From contig JBCCNL010000019.1 of the NCBI GenBank assembly GCA_039025855.1, positions 1 through 64,000 on the forward strand: 64,000 bases of DNA. Reading direction: 5' to 3'. Position 1 is the stretch's first letter; each line of letters starts with the position of its first letter. Positions 41,326-49,622 of the stretch are shown here, one piece after another. Source of the stretch: JBCCOW01 sp039025855. GTDB taxonomy: Bacteria; Planctomycetota; Phycisphaerae; Phycisphaerales; Phycisphaeraceae. Below the pieces are notes generated by a model that saw only the letters and a list, made by a program, of their open reading frames with translations, was not told where the DNA came from and did not search any database. The position numbers were made by a program, and so were the translations under genes.

Positions 41326-42522
41326 ATGCCCAAGCACCTCAACGTCGGTCTCATCGGCTCCAAGTTCATGGGCCGAACCCACTCCAACGCCTACCTCAAG
41401 GCCGGCAAGTTTTTCGACCTGCCCCGCGATCCGGTGATGCACACCATCGCCGCCCGCGACGCCGAAGACCTCAAGTCCTTCGCTCCCCGCTGGGGCTGGC
41501 AGAACTGGACCACCGACTGGCGTGAGCTGGTCCACAACCCCGAGATCGAGCTGGTCGACGTCGGCACGCCCAACCACGTCCACCGCGACATGGCCATCGA
41601 AGCCCTCGAAGCCGGCAAGCACGTCGCCTGCGAGAAGCCCCTGGCCAACACGCTCGACGCCGCCCGTGAGATGCTTCAGGCTGCCAAGAAGGCGAAGAAG
41701 CAGAAGACCTTCGTTTGGTACAACTACCGCCGCTGCCCCGCACTGGCACTCGCCCACCAGCTGGTCAAAGAAGGCCGGCTTGGACGCATCTACCACGTCC
41801 GCGCGTTCTACCTCCAGGACTGGGCCGGCCCCGACACCCCCATGCTCTGGCGCTTCAAAGGCAACGTCGCCGGCTCCGGCTCCCTCGGCGACCTCTGTGC
41901 CCACTCCATCGACGCCGCCCGCTTCGTCACCGGCGACGAGTTCGCCAACGTCAACGGCGCGATCCTCAAGACCTTCATCAAAGAACGCACCGTCCTCGAG
42001 GGCGGAGCCGGCGGCGAGATCTCCGGCCGCGGTGCCAAAACCAAGAAGGCCAAGAAAGCCAAGTCCACCGTCGACGACGCCGCCCTCTTCACCGCCGAGT
42101 TCAAGGGCGGTGCCGTCGCCACCTTCGAGGCCACCCGCCTCTCCACCGGCGACAAGAACGGCAAGAAGCTCGAGGTCCACGGCGAGCACGGCGCCATCAA
42201 GTTCAACTTCGAACGCATGACCGAACTGCAGTGGTACGACAACACCCTCCCCGAGAAGCTCCAGGGCTGGTCCACCATCAACGTCTCCAACGGCGACGCC
42301 GGCCACCCCTACGCCGCCGCCTGGTGGCCCACCGCCCACGCCATCGGCTACGAGCACGGCTTCATCAATCAGGCCGCCGACATGTGCCTCGCCCTCTCCA
42401 ACCGCAAGCCCGTCGTCCCCCTCCCCGACTTCGCCGACGCCTACCAGACCCAACGCGTCCTCGAAGCCGTCACCCTCTCCGCCAAGCACCGAAGCCCCGT
42501 CAAGCTCTCCGAGGTGAAGTAA
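41326..42522 (+). CDS. Gfo/Idh/MocA-family oxidoreductase, first of a pair
   Basis: A 398-residue NAD(P)-dependent sugar-type dehydrogenase. The Rossmann start is VGLIGSKFMGRTHSNAYLKA, with the dinucleotide loop Gly pattern slightly changed. The catalytic Lys is in CEKPLANTLD; the DIGSHmxD-type site reads SLGDLCAHSIDAARFVTG. A Lys-rich insert (GAKTKKAKKAKSTVDD) around residue 240 is unusual. The substrate is unknown; relatives act on inositols and aminosugars. A second family member follows after 42 bp. Confidence 0.9.
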   Translation: MPKHLNVGLIGSKFMGRTHSNAYLKAGKFFDLPRDPVMHTIAARDAEDLKSFAPRWGWQNWTTDWRELVHNPEIELVDVGTPNHVHRDMAIEALEAGKHVACEKPLANTLDAAREMLQAAKKAKKQKTFVWYNYRRCPALALAHQLVKEGRLGRIYHVRAFYLQDWAGPDTPMLWRFKGNVAGSGSLGDLCAHSIDAARFVTGDEFANVNGAILKTFIKERTVLEGGAGGEISGRGAKTKKAKKAKSTVDDAALFTAEFKGGAVATFEATRLSTGDKNGKKLEVHGEHGAIKFNFERMTELQWYDNTLPEKLQGWSTINVSNGDAGHPYAAAWWPTAHAIGYEHGFINQAADMCLALSNRKPVVPLPDFADAYQTQRVLEAVTLSAKHRSPVKLSEVK

Positions 42523-42564
42523 ACCCATCCCGCCTTCCCGTACTCCCGCAACAGGAATCCACCC

Positions 42565-43614
42565 ATGCCCAAGACTGTGAAATACGGCGTGATCGGCGCC
42601 GGCTCGATCTCCCAGCACCGCCATTTGCCCGAGATCCACGAGAACCCCGACTCCGTCGTGGCCGCCATCGCCGACCCGGTCAAGGACCGCGTCCAGCAGA
42701 TCAGTGCCAAGTACAACGCCCAGCCGTTCCGTGACTACAAGCAGATGCTCGAGCTCAAAGAGATCGACGCGGTTGTCGTCGCGGGGCCCAACGCGCTGCA
42801 CGCCCCGATGACCATCGACGCGCTCAAGGCCGGCAAGCATGTGCTCTGTGAAAAGCCCATGGCTGGCACCCGTGCCGAAGCCAAGAAGATGATCGCTGCC
42901 GCCAAGAAGGCGCGCAAGTACCTCATGATCGGCATGAACCAACGCCTCATGTCTCCGCACGCCAAGGCCAAGGAGGTCCTCGACCAGGGCAAGCTCGGCA
43001 AGGTGCTCACCTTCGAGACCACCTTCAAGCACCCCGGGCCCGACGGCTGGTCCGTCGACGGGGCCGGCTCCTGGTTCTTCAAGAGAGGCCCCGCCGTCAT
43101 GGGCGTCTGCGGCGACCTCGGCATCCACAAGGCCGACCTCATGCGCTTCCTCCTCGGCGAAGAGATCACCAAGGTTGCCGGATCCGTCCGCACCCTCCAC
43201 AAGAAGCAGCCCAACGGCAAGCCCATCCCACTCGACGACAACGCCTTCTTCACCCTCGAAACCGCCTCCGGCAGCCTCGGCACCATGACCATCTCGTGGA
43301 CCAACTTCGGCGGCTTCGAAGACAACGGCACCACCCTCTACTGTGCCAACGGCGTCATGCGCATCGCCCGGGACGACACCTACGGCGTCATGGTCGATTA
43401 CGCCAACGGCCAGAAGGAACGCCACATCACCGGGGCCGTCGCCACCAACGAGGCCCAGGTCGGCTCCGGCATCCCTGCCATGATGACCGACTCCATCATC
43501 AACCGACGCAAGCCCGAGATCGACGGCGACGAAGGCTACAAAGCCCTCAACGTCATCCTCACCGCCATCGAAGCCTCTAAGGAGGGCAAGGCCAAAACCG
43601 TCTCCGCCCGCTGA
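42565..43614 (+). CDS. Gfo/Idh/MocA-family oxidoreductase, second of a pair
   Basis: A 349-residue relative of the preceding gene but not a recent copy. Rossmann start YGVIGAGSISQHRHLPEI, catalytic Lys in CEKPMAGTRAEAKKM, and the active-site segment VCGDLGIHKADLMRFLLG. The AGG in CAACAGGAATCCACCC lies upstream of the ATG. The pair is likely co-transcribed and may act in successive oxidation/reduction steps of one sugar, a common layout in Planctomycetota. The substrate cannot be named. A tRNA gene follows. Confidence 0.92.
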   Translation: MPKTVKYGVIGAGSISQHRHLPEIHENPDSVVAAIADPVKDRVQQISAKYNAQPFRDYKQMLELKEIDAVVVAGPNALHAPMTIDALKAGKHVLCEKPMAGTRAEAKKMIAAAKKARKYLMIGMNQRLMSPHAKAKEVLDQGKLGKVLTFETTFKHPGPDGWSVDGAGSWFFKRGPAVMGVCGDLGIHKADLMRFLLGEEITKVAGSVRTLHKKQPNGKPIPLDDNAFFTLETASGSLGTMTISWTNFGGFEDNGTTLYCANGVMRIARDDTYGVMVDYANGQKERHITGAVATNEAQVGSGIPAMMTDSIINRRKPEIDGDEGYKALNVILTAIEASKEGKAKTVSAR

Positions 43615-43691
43615 CGCCCCGGCCGTTTGACAGACCCCGCCGTTGCGATACAGTTAGCGGCTCGCTGGTAAGCGACCCCGCCCGCCGTTTT

Positions 43692-43765
43692 GGGGGTGTA
43701 GCTCAATTGGTTAGAGCATCGGACTGTCGATCCGAAGGTTGCGGGTTCGAGCCCCGTCACCCTCG
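43692..43765 (+). tRNA. tRNA-Asp (GTC)
   Basis: A full cloverleaf: acceptor stem 43692-43698 with 43758-43764 (one G-T pair), D arm GCTC/GAGC, anticodon stem TCGGA/TCCGA with loop CTGTCGA (anticodon GTC), five-base variable loop, T arm GCGGG/CCCGT with loop TTCGAGC, discriminator G. CCA is not encoded. Confidence 0.97.
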
Positions 43766-43784
43766 CTTACCCCACCTCTTCACG

Positions 43785-43816
43785 CAGCCCCGTCTAACCC
43801 GGCGGGGCTGTTTTTT
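43785..43816 (+). terminator. Intrinsic terminator after tRNA-Asp
   Basis: Stem CAGCCCCG (43785-43792) with CGGGGCTG (43803-43810), a 10-base loop and six T (43811-43816). It lies 20 bp past the tRNA. Confidence 0.88.
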
Positions 43817-43851
43817 GACCGGGCCGCGGTTCCCCCCGATACTTAATCGCG

Positions 43852-44643
43852 ATGTCCCGGCACCTCCCCGCACCCCTGACGCTCGCTCTAGCCCTCTCGC
43901 TCAGCCTCGTCGGCTGCCAGGCCCCGCCCGCACAGACCTGGGCCCAGTGGCAGAGAGCCCCCGTGACGCCCGACCCGTGGCTGCCTGCGGCCGCGGACGC
44001 GATGCCCCAACCCCTCGACTCCCCCACCGTCGAGCCTTCATACGCCCCCGGCTACAACCCCGGCGACCCCGCCACCACCGGCGAAGGCTTCGACCTTGCC
44101 CTCCGCCACCCCGACTTCCCCAACACCTTCATCAGCGATATCTACATCGACATCACCGACGGCCGGGCCCACACCCGTATCACCTGGATGGGCCCCAAGG
44201 CGTCCGACCCGATCGCCTACGCCCCCGAACTCGAGCCCACACCGATCCCGACCGGCCCGTGGCGCGTCAGCGCCGGCCGTGGCGTCCCCGGTACCGATTG
44301 CGACGACCCCGAGACCTCGAATACCACCGACACCCTCTGCACCCCCAAGGGCACCTTCGTCGTCGCCGGCTTCGCTGATCACCTCAACTCCGTTCCCTCC
44401 TGCCACTACGCTACCTGGGTCGTCCACGCTCCCCGCTATATCGCCATCCACTCCCACACCTCGATGCCTCGCTATCCCGCTTCCGGGGGCTGCATCCGCA
44501 TGAACTACGGCGTCGCCAAACTCATCCACAACAACAGCATCACTGGCATCACACGTGTCCACATCGGCGGCCGATGGAAGCCCCACGAGCCGATGTTCAT
44601 CCACGACGATTCCCGCCCGTCGTCCGACCTCAACACCCAATAG
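43852..44643 (+). CDS. L,D-transpeptidase lipoprotein
   Basis: A 263-residue protein. The signal sequence ends SLVGC, a lipobox with a Cys near residue 22. A Pro-rich linker follows, then a YkuD catalytic domain: YIAIHSHTSM supplies the His and ASGGCIRMNYGVAKLI the catalytic Cys and Arg (SxGCxR). Such enzymes make 3-3 peptidoglycan cross-links or attach proteins to the wall. Two extra Cys pairs (GTDCDD, LCTPKG) may form a disulfide. Its TAG stop directly abuts a hairpin repeat. It faces the OmpA-like lipoprotein gene. Confidence 0.88.
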   Translation: MSRHLPAPLTLALALSLSLVGCQAPPAQTWAQWQRAPVTPDPWLPAAADAMPQPLDSPTVEPSYAPGYNPGDPATTGEGFDLALRHPDFPNTFISDIYIDITDGRAHTRITWMGPKASDPIAYAPELEPTPIPTGPWRVSAGRGVPGTDCDDPETSNTTDTLCTPKGTFVVAGFADHLNSVPSCHYATWVVHAPRYIAIHSHTSMPRYPASGGCIRMNYGVAKLIHNNSITGITRVHIGGRWKPHEPMFIHDDSRPSSDLNTQ

Positions 44644-44664
44644 CCGGCGGTCAACGACCGCCGG
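44638..44664. repeat. Hairpin repeat family C relative, containing a stop codon
   Basis: CAATAG (44638-44643) then stem CCGGCGGTC, loop AAC, stem GACCGCCGG (44656-44664). In reverse it reads stem-loop plus CTATTG, the tail seen at 28988 and 62658. The TAG is the L,D-transpeptidase stop. It may act as a terminator for the two convergent genes, but lacks a T tract. Confidence 0.7.
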
Positions 44665-44680
44665 TCGCGCCGCCATCTCC

Positions 44681-45568
44681 TCACTTCGTGAAGTCAACCG
44701 GCTCCGGTGCCGTCGGCGCTGCACCCGCTTCGACCACCCCCGCACCCGCCGGTGCAACTGCTGCTTCCTCAGCCGGCTCTTCGGCAACCGTCGGCTTCAC
44801 CAACGGCACCAGGAAGATTTCGACTCGACGGTTCGCTTCCGCGCCCCGCGGGCCGTTCGGCACCACAGGCTGGTGCTCGCCGTAACCGGCAATGCTCAGC
44901 CGACCGTTCGGGATGCCCTTCCGGGTAAAAGCGTCCTTCACCGCGATCGCGCGGAACGCCGAGAGCTCCCAGTTGTTGTTGAACCGCCGGCCGGGCCGAG
45001 CCCGAACCCGCACGTTGTCGGTGTGGCCCACGATCCGCACCTCGTAAGGCTCGGCCGTCGGGTCCTTCAACACATCCGCCAGCTTCGCCAGCGCGTCCGC
45101 CGCCGCCGGCCGCACTTCGATCGATCCCGACCCAAAGGTCAGGTCACTCCGCAGCCGGATCATGTTCCGCGTCTCGTCCCACTCCATCAGCTCCGGGTTC
45201 GCCCGGGCAAGCGCCTCGAGCTTGCTCGCCAGCTGCACATCAATCCCTTCCAGGCCAGGCCCGGAGATCGCCGCGATCAGGTCGGCCTCGGCCTTCGCCA
45301 GCGCCGCCTGCAACGCCGCGATCTGCTGCTCAAGCTCCGAGATCCGCTGCTTGAACGCCAGCTCCTTCGCCTCTTCCGCCGACGCACCACCCCGCAGCGC
45401 CGCCAGTTCGTCCTGCAACGCCTGGATCCGGGCCCGCAGCCCGAAGTTGGTCTCTTCCTGTGTCCGCGTGATCTGCAGCAGCTGGTCATATTCCGACTGC
45501 GGCACACAGCCAGTCAGCGTGGCGAGGCCGGTGACGGCGATCAAAAGACTGAGGACGGGCTTGTTCAT
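44681..45568 (-). CDS. OmpA-family peptidoglycan-binding lipoprotein
   Basis: A 295-residue protein. The signal sequence ends LATLTGC (lipobox). Residues about 28-105 form a coiled coil (LRARIQALQDELAALRGG, RISELEQQIAALQAALAKAEA). The C-terminal OmpA/MotB domain has RIVGHTDNVRVRARPGRRFNNNWELSAFRA and GRLSIAGYGEHQPVVPN...AEANRRVEIFLVP; the HTD and NRRVEI motifs bind diaminopimelate of peptidoglycan. It ends in an Ala/Pro-rich tail. AAAGGA before the ATG is a good ribosome site. It tethers the outer membrane to the wall. Confidence 0.92.
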   Translation of the reverse strand: MNKPVLSLLIAVTGLATLTGCVPQSEYDQLLQITRTQEETNFGLRARIQALQDELAALRGGASAEEAKELAFKQRISELEQQIAALQAALAKAEADLIAAISGPGLEGIDVQLASKLEALARANPELMEWDETRNMIRLRSDLTFGSGSIEVRPAAADALAKLADVLKDPTAEPYEVRIVGHTDNVRVRARPGRRFNNNWELSAFRAIAVKDAFTRKGIPNGRLSIAGYGEHQPVVPNGPRGAEANRRVEIFLVPLVKPTVAEEPAEEAAVAPAGAGVVEAGAAPTAPEPVDFTK

Positions 45569-45742
45569 CGGGGGGTCCTTTCCGGGAGGGGGGTCAGGCC
45601 GAGCGGTCGGCCGCCGGAGGGGTCAGGGTCGGTTGGTGGAACTCGAGAAACCGTGAGTTTAGAGCCACCGTGGCAAGGCTGCACCCGAGGCGCAGCACCC
45701 ACCGCGTTGTGCTACGACTATCGGTGGCCCCGCGAGCGTTGC

Positions 45743-46960
45743 ATGAATGATCGACCGATAACCCTGATCAAGGCCCGTGCCGTCCGCGATGCCCACGGCG
45801 TCCGCTTCGACGACGGTGCCGCCATCGCCATCCAGGACGGCCGCATCCTCGCCGTCGGCCCGCCCGTCGACCTGCCCAGCCCGACCGGCGACACCCACGA
45901 TCTCGGCGACGCCCTGATCACCCCCGCCCACGTCAACGCCCACGCCCACCTCGAGCTTTCCGCCATCGGCCCCCAGCCCTACCCCGGCAGCTTCATCGAG
46001 TGGGTCACCCTGCTCCGTAAGGCAGCACCGCCCGACGATCCCCACTGGTTCGCCAACGCCGCCCGCGACGCCGCCCACGCCAGCCGATCCGCCGGCGTCG
46101 GCACCATCGGCGACATCACCCCCAGCCTCGACGTCCACCACGCCCGACAAGCCGCCGGCCTCCGCGGCGTCACCTTCCTCGAACTCTTCGGCCTCGCCGA
46201 GCCTTTCGACCAGCCCGCGCTCGCCCGCATCCCCCAGATCACCCAGGCCAACGACGACGAGCTCGGCTTCCAACCCCACGCGCCCTACTCCGCCGGCCCC
46301 CGCCTCTTCGCCGCCGCCTCCCAATCCAAACGCCCCGTCTGCACCCACCTCGCCGAACTCCCCGACGAGCTCCGCTTTGTCGCCGAAGCCGACGGCCCCT
46401 TCCGAGACTTCCTCCAACAACTCGGCAAATGGAATACCGCCTCCGCCGCCACCTACGGCCAAGGCCTCTCCCCCGTCGCCTGGATGAAACCCCACCTCGA
46501 ACAAACGCCCTGGCTCATCGCCCATGGCAACTACCTCACCGACGACGACGTCACCATCCTCGCCAACACCCAGACTTCGGTCGCCTACTGCCCGCTCGCC
46601 AGCGCCTATTTCGGCCACACCGGCCACCGCTACCGCGACCTCCTCGCCGCCGGCGTCAACGTCTGCCTGGGCACCGACTCCGTCGTCTGCCAGCCCGCCG
46701 ATGAGCCGCAACCGCTCGGCATCCTTCCCCAGATGCGCTGCCTCCACCAACGCGACGGCACCGAACCCGACACGCTGCTCGCGATGGCCACCACCCATGG
46801 CGCTGCCGCGCTCCGCCTCCACCCCAGTTCAACCACGCTGGCCCCCGGTGCTCCCGCCGCATTCTGTGTAAGCCCCTTGCCCGACATCCAAACGAACGAT
46901 CCGTTGGCGTCTGTTCTAAACAGTGATGAATCAGCAACGGGCCTCTTTATCGATGCGTAA
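45743..46960 (+). CDS. Amidohydrolase-family deaminase
   Basis: A 405-residue zinc or iron hydrolase of the cytosine-deaminase/chlorohydrolase branch. The metal site HxH is in PAHVNAHAHLELSAIG. Further ligands are likely the His in VCTHLAEL, AHGNYLTDDD, and the Asp in LGTDSVVC. The phrase HLELS with a following PGSFIEWVTLLR is typical of the aminofutalosine-deaminase-like (MqnX) group of the menaquinone pathway, so that is the leading guess, not proven. The ATG at 45743 was chosen because the frame upstream runs antisense to the OmpA gene. It is a single gene. Confidence 0.82.
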   Translation: MNDRPITLIKARAVRDAHGVRFDDGAAIAIQDGRILAVGPPVDLPSPTGDTHDLGDALITPAHVNAHAHLELSAIGPQPYPGSFIEWVTLLRKAAPPDDPHWFANAARDAAHASRSAGVGTIGDITPSLDVHHARQAAGLRGVTFLELFGLAEPFDQPALARIPQITQANDDELGFQPHAPYSAGPRLFAAASQSKRPVCTHLAELPDELRFVAEADGPFRDFLQQLGKWNTASAATYGQGLSPVAWMKPHLEQTPWLIAHGNYLTDDDVTILANTQTSVAYCPLASAYFGHTGHRYRDLLAAGVNVCLGTDSVVCQPADEPQPLGILPQMRCLHQRDGTEPDTLLAMATTHGAAALRLHPSSTTLAPGAPAAFCVSPLPDIQTNDPLASVLNSDESATGLFIDA

Positions 46961-47063
46961 TCGTCACACATGTGACAACGCCGATTGCTCGGGATTCACG
47001 TCTTCTCACGCTTTTTATGGTCTCGTGATCGGCTTGGAACAACTGGCCGCCGTGCCGCGTCTG

Positions 47064-47102
47064 TATAATGTCCGAAGCACGAAACCACAGACTGTCAGGA
47101 GG
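47064..47102 (+). promoter_or_regulatory. Candidate -10 element and ribosome binding site
   Basis: TATAAT at 47064-47069 in an A/T-rich spacer of an otherwise GC-rich region, with AGGAGG at 47097-47102 before the ATG at 47108. A good -35 at 17-bp spacing is not seen. Confidence 0.5.
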
Positions 47103-47107
47103 CCTAA

Positions 47108-47518
47108 ATGCCGTTTCTCCGCCCGGCTCACTCGCAGCACCAAGCACCACACGCCGCTGTCGCCGAACACCCCGGATTCCGCCTCCCCTTCCTTCATCAG
47201 CCGGTCAGCTTCCCGCACGCCTACACCTGGATCGTCTTCCTCTCGGCCATGGACGTCATGTTCACCAAGGTCGTTCTCGCCCTCGGCGGCCGTGAGGTCA
47301 ACCCCCTCGCCGAGACCGTCATCAACGGCTTCGGGCTCACCGGCACCCTCTTGTTCAAGTTCGCCCTCGTCACCGGCTTCCTGCTCATCTGCGAATACGT
47401 CGCGCAGCAGAGCGAGTCGACCGGCCGATTCATGTCACGCACCGGGCTCGTCATCGCCGCCTTCCCCATCGTCTGGTCCTCGCTCCTCCTCGCCTCTGTC
47501 ATCACCCTCGCGTGGTGA
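47108..47518 (+). CDS. Small membrane protein, DUF5658-like
   Basis: A 136-residue protein with three membrane helices (about 40-56, 74-95, 112-134) after a hydrophilic, His/Pro-rich N-terminus. The middle portion (WIVFLSAMDVMFTKVVLALGGREVNPLAETVI) follows the DUF5658 pattern, in which an Asp in the first helix and NPL in the loop are conserved. Function is unknown. It has the clearest ribosome site in this part of the window (AGGAGG). Confidence 0.68.
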   Translation: MPFLRPAHSQHQAPHAAVAEHPGFRLPFLHQPVSFPHAYTWIVFLSAMDVMFTKVVLALGGREVNPLAETVINGFGLTGTLLFKFALVTGFLLICEYVAQQSESTGRFMSRTGLVIAAFPIVWSSLLLASVITLAW

Positions 47519-47640
47519 CGCCCGCCTCCGTAACGGATTGACCGTTTGTTGGCACGCCCCTTGCCAACCGGTCGATACTGTCCCCGGCCACCCGCCGATC
47601 TCTACACCCTCCCGACACCCTCCGACACGCACCACCCGCC

Positions 47641-49254
47641 ATGCCTCAACCCGATCTCACGCCCTACGGCATCACCGTCGAAGACATCCGCCACAACCTC
47701 GGGCCCGCCCGCTTCTACGAAGACGCCCTCCGCTTCGAGCCCCTCTCCTCCCTCTCCGACTCCGGCGCCCTCATCGCCTACTCCGGCGAGAAGACCGGAC
47801 GCTCCCCCAAAGACAAACGTGTCGTCCAGCAGCCCGACTCCCAGGACGATGTCTGGTGGGGCACCGTCAATATGCCCATCGATGACCGCACCTTCCTGAT
47901 CAACCGCTCCCGCGCCATCGACTACCTCAACACCCGCCCCCGCCTCTACGTCGTCGACGCCTTCGCCGGCTGGGACCCCGACCACCGCCTCAAGGTCCGC
48001 GTCATCTGCGAACGCCCCTACCACGCCCTGTTCATGTGGACCATGCTGATCCGGCCCACTCCCGAAGAGCTCGCCGACTTCGGCGACCCCGACTGGGTCA
48101 TCTTCAACGCCGGCCAGTTCCCCGCCAACCCCCTCACCGCCGGCATGACCTCCACCACCTCCGTCGACCTCAACATCGGCGACCAGCAGTTCGTCATCCT
48201 CGGCTCGGGCTACGCCGGCGAAATGAAGAAGGGCATCTTCACGGTCATGAATTACCTCATGCCCAAGCAAGGCCACCTCTCCATGCACTGCTCCGCCACC
48301 TGCGACGAGCACGGCAAAAACACCTCCGTCCTATTCGGGCTCTCCGGCACCGGCAAGACCACACTCTCCGCCGACCCCAACCGCCAACTCGTCGGCGACG
48401 ACGAACACGTCTGGACCAACAACGGCGTCTTCAACATCGAGGGCGGCTGCTACGCCAAAGCCCTCGACCTCTCCGAAGAGTCCGAGCCCGCGATTTTCAA
48501 CGCGCTGCGCTTCGGCGCCGTCCTCGAGAACGTCCGCTTCGAGCCCGAAGACCACCGCGTCGACTTCGGCGACACCTCCATCACCCAGAACACCCGCGCC
48601 GCCTACCCCGTCGAAGCCATCGCCAACGCCCGCATCCCCGGCACCGCCGACCACCCCACCGACATCATCTTCCTCACCTGCGACGCCTTCGGCGTCCTGC
48701 CCCCCGTCGCCGAACTCTCCCCCGAGCAGGCGATGTACCACTTCATCTCCGGCTACACCGCCAAGGTCGCGGGCACCGAGATGGGCGTCGTCGAACCCGA
48801 AGCCACCTTCTCGCCCTGCTTCGGCGGCCCGTTCCTCGTCTGGCACCCTGCGAAGTACGCCGAACTCCTGGCCGAGAAGATGAAGCAGCACCAGACCCGC
48901 GTCTGGCTCGTCAACACCGGCTGGGCCGGCGGCACCGCATCCTCTGGCGCAAAGCGCATCTCCCTCCGCTACTCTCGCGCCATCATTGATGCCATCCACA
49001 CCCACGCCCTCCGCGATGTGCCTTCGTCACCCGATCCCATCTTCGGTATCGCCGTCCCCGACCACGTCCCCGGCGTCCCCGACGCCATCCTCAAGCCCCG
49101 CACCGCCTGGCCCGACCCCGCCGGCTACGACGCCCAGGCCGCCGACCTCACCCATCGCTTCCACGACAACTTCGCCCAGTACGCCGCAGGCGTCACCGAC
49201 GCCGTCCGCAACGCCGGCCCCGCCCAACTCGAACCCCAGAAAGAACCCGCTTGA
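47641..49254 (+). CDS. pckA: Phosphoenolpyruvate carboxykinase (ATP)
   Basis: Catalyses oxaloacetate + ATP to PEP + CO2 + ADP, the entry of gluconeogenesis. The 537-residue product has the usual length. It shows YSGEKTGRSPKDKRVV, the Lys/His metal site region (EMKKGIFTVMNYLMPKQG, HCSATCDEHG), the P-loop GLSGTGKTTLSADP, the metal-binding DDEHVW, and RISLRYSRAIIDAI. Its stop overlaps the start of a DUF3467 gene (TGATG), so the two are co-translated. Confidence 0.97.
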   Translation: MPQPDLTPYGITVEDIRHNLGPARFYEDALRFEPLSSLSDSGALIAYSGEKTGRSPKDKRVVQQPDSQDDVWWGTVNMPIDDRTFLINRSRAIDYLNTRPRLYVVDAFAGWDPDHRLKVRVICERPYHALFMWTMLIRPTPEELADFGDPDWVIFNAGQFPANPLTAGMTSTTSVDLNIGDQQFVILGSGYAGEMKKGIFTVMNYLMPKQGHLSMHCSATCDEHGKNTSVLFGLSGTGKTTLSADPNRQLVGDDEHVWTNNGVFNIEGGCYAKALDLSEESEPAIFNALRFGAVLENVRFEPEDHRVDFGDTSITQNTRAAYPVEAIANARIPGTADHPTDIIFLTCDAFGVLPPVAELSPEQAMYHFISGYTAKVAGTEMGVVEPEATFSPCFGGPFLVWHPAKYAELLAEKMKQHQTRVWLVNTGWAGGTASSGAKRISLRYSRAIIDAIHTHALRDVPSSPDPIFGIAVPDHVPGVPDAILKPRTAWPDPAGYDAQAADLTHRFHDNFAQYAAGVTDAVRNAGPAQLEPQKEPA

Positions 49255-49580
49255 TGTCCGAACCCACCCCGCAACCCGTCACCGATCAAGCCGGCCAGCA
49301 GGTCCAGCTCCAGCTCGACCGCGCTAACCAGACCACTACCTATGTCAATGCGTTCCACGCCCAGATGAACACCGACGAGCTCATCCTCGAGCTCGGGCTC
49401 AACGCCGGGCCTGTCCCCGGTGCCAGCCCCCAGGCGGTTCAGGTCGAGCTCAGCCAACGCGTGGTCCTTTCCTACCCGACCGCCAAACGCCTCGCCGCCG
49501 CACTCGTTCAGAACATCAACCAATACGAGCAGCGCTTCGGCGAAATCAAGCCCCCCCAGCCGCAGTCGTCGGCGACCTAA
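49254..49580 (+). CDS. DUF3467 protein
   Basis: A 108-residue protein starting MSEPTPQPV at 49254. The family pattern is clear: TYVNAFHAQMNTDELILELGLN, then QRVVLSYPTAKRLAAALVQNINQYEQRFG. DUF3467 proteins are small, cytoplasmic and of unknown role, common in Planctomycetota and Bacteroidota. It overlaps pckA by one base. The link to gluconeogenesis is only positional. Confidence 0.88.
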   Translation: MSEPTPQPVTDQAGQQVQLQLDRANQTTTYVNAFHAQMNTDELILELGLNAGPVPGASPQAVQVELSQRVVLSYPTAKRLAAALVQNINQYEQRFGEIKPPQPQSSAT

Positions 49581-49622
49581 TTCCGTCCACTCCCAGCTTC
49601 TCTTTACCGCCGCGCCGTCGGC

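Noticed and set aside
40546..43425. A 959-codon open frame on the minus strand
   Set aside because: It lies antisense to Hc1, FabZ-like and both Gfo/Idh/MocA genes, whose motifs are clear. The frame is open because of GC-rich codon bias, and its product is Gly/Val/Asp-rich without any motif.
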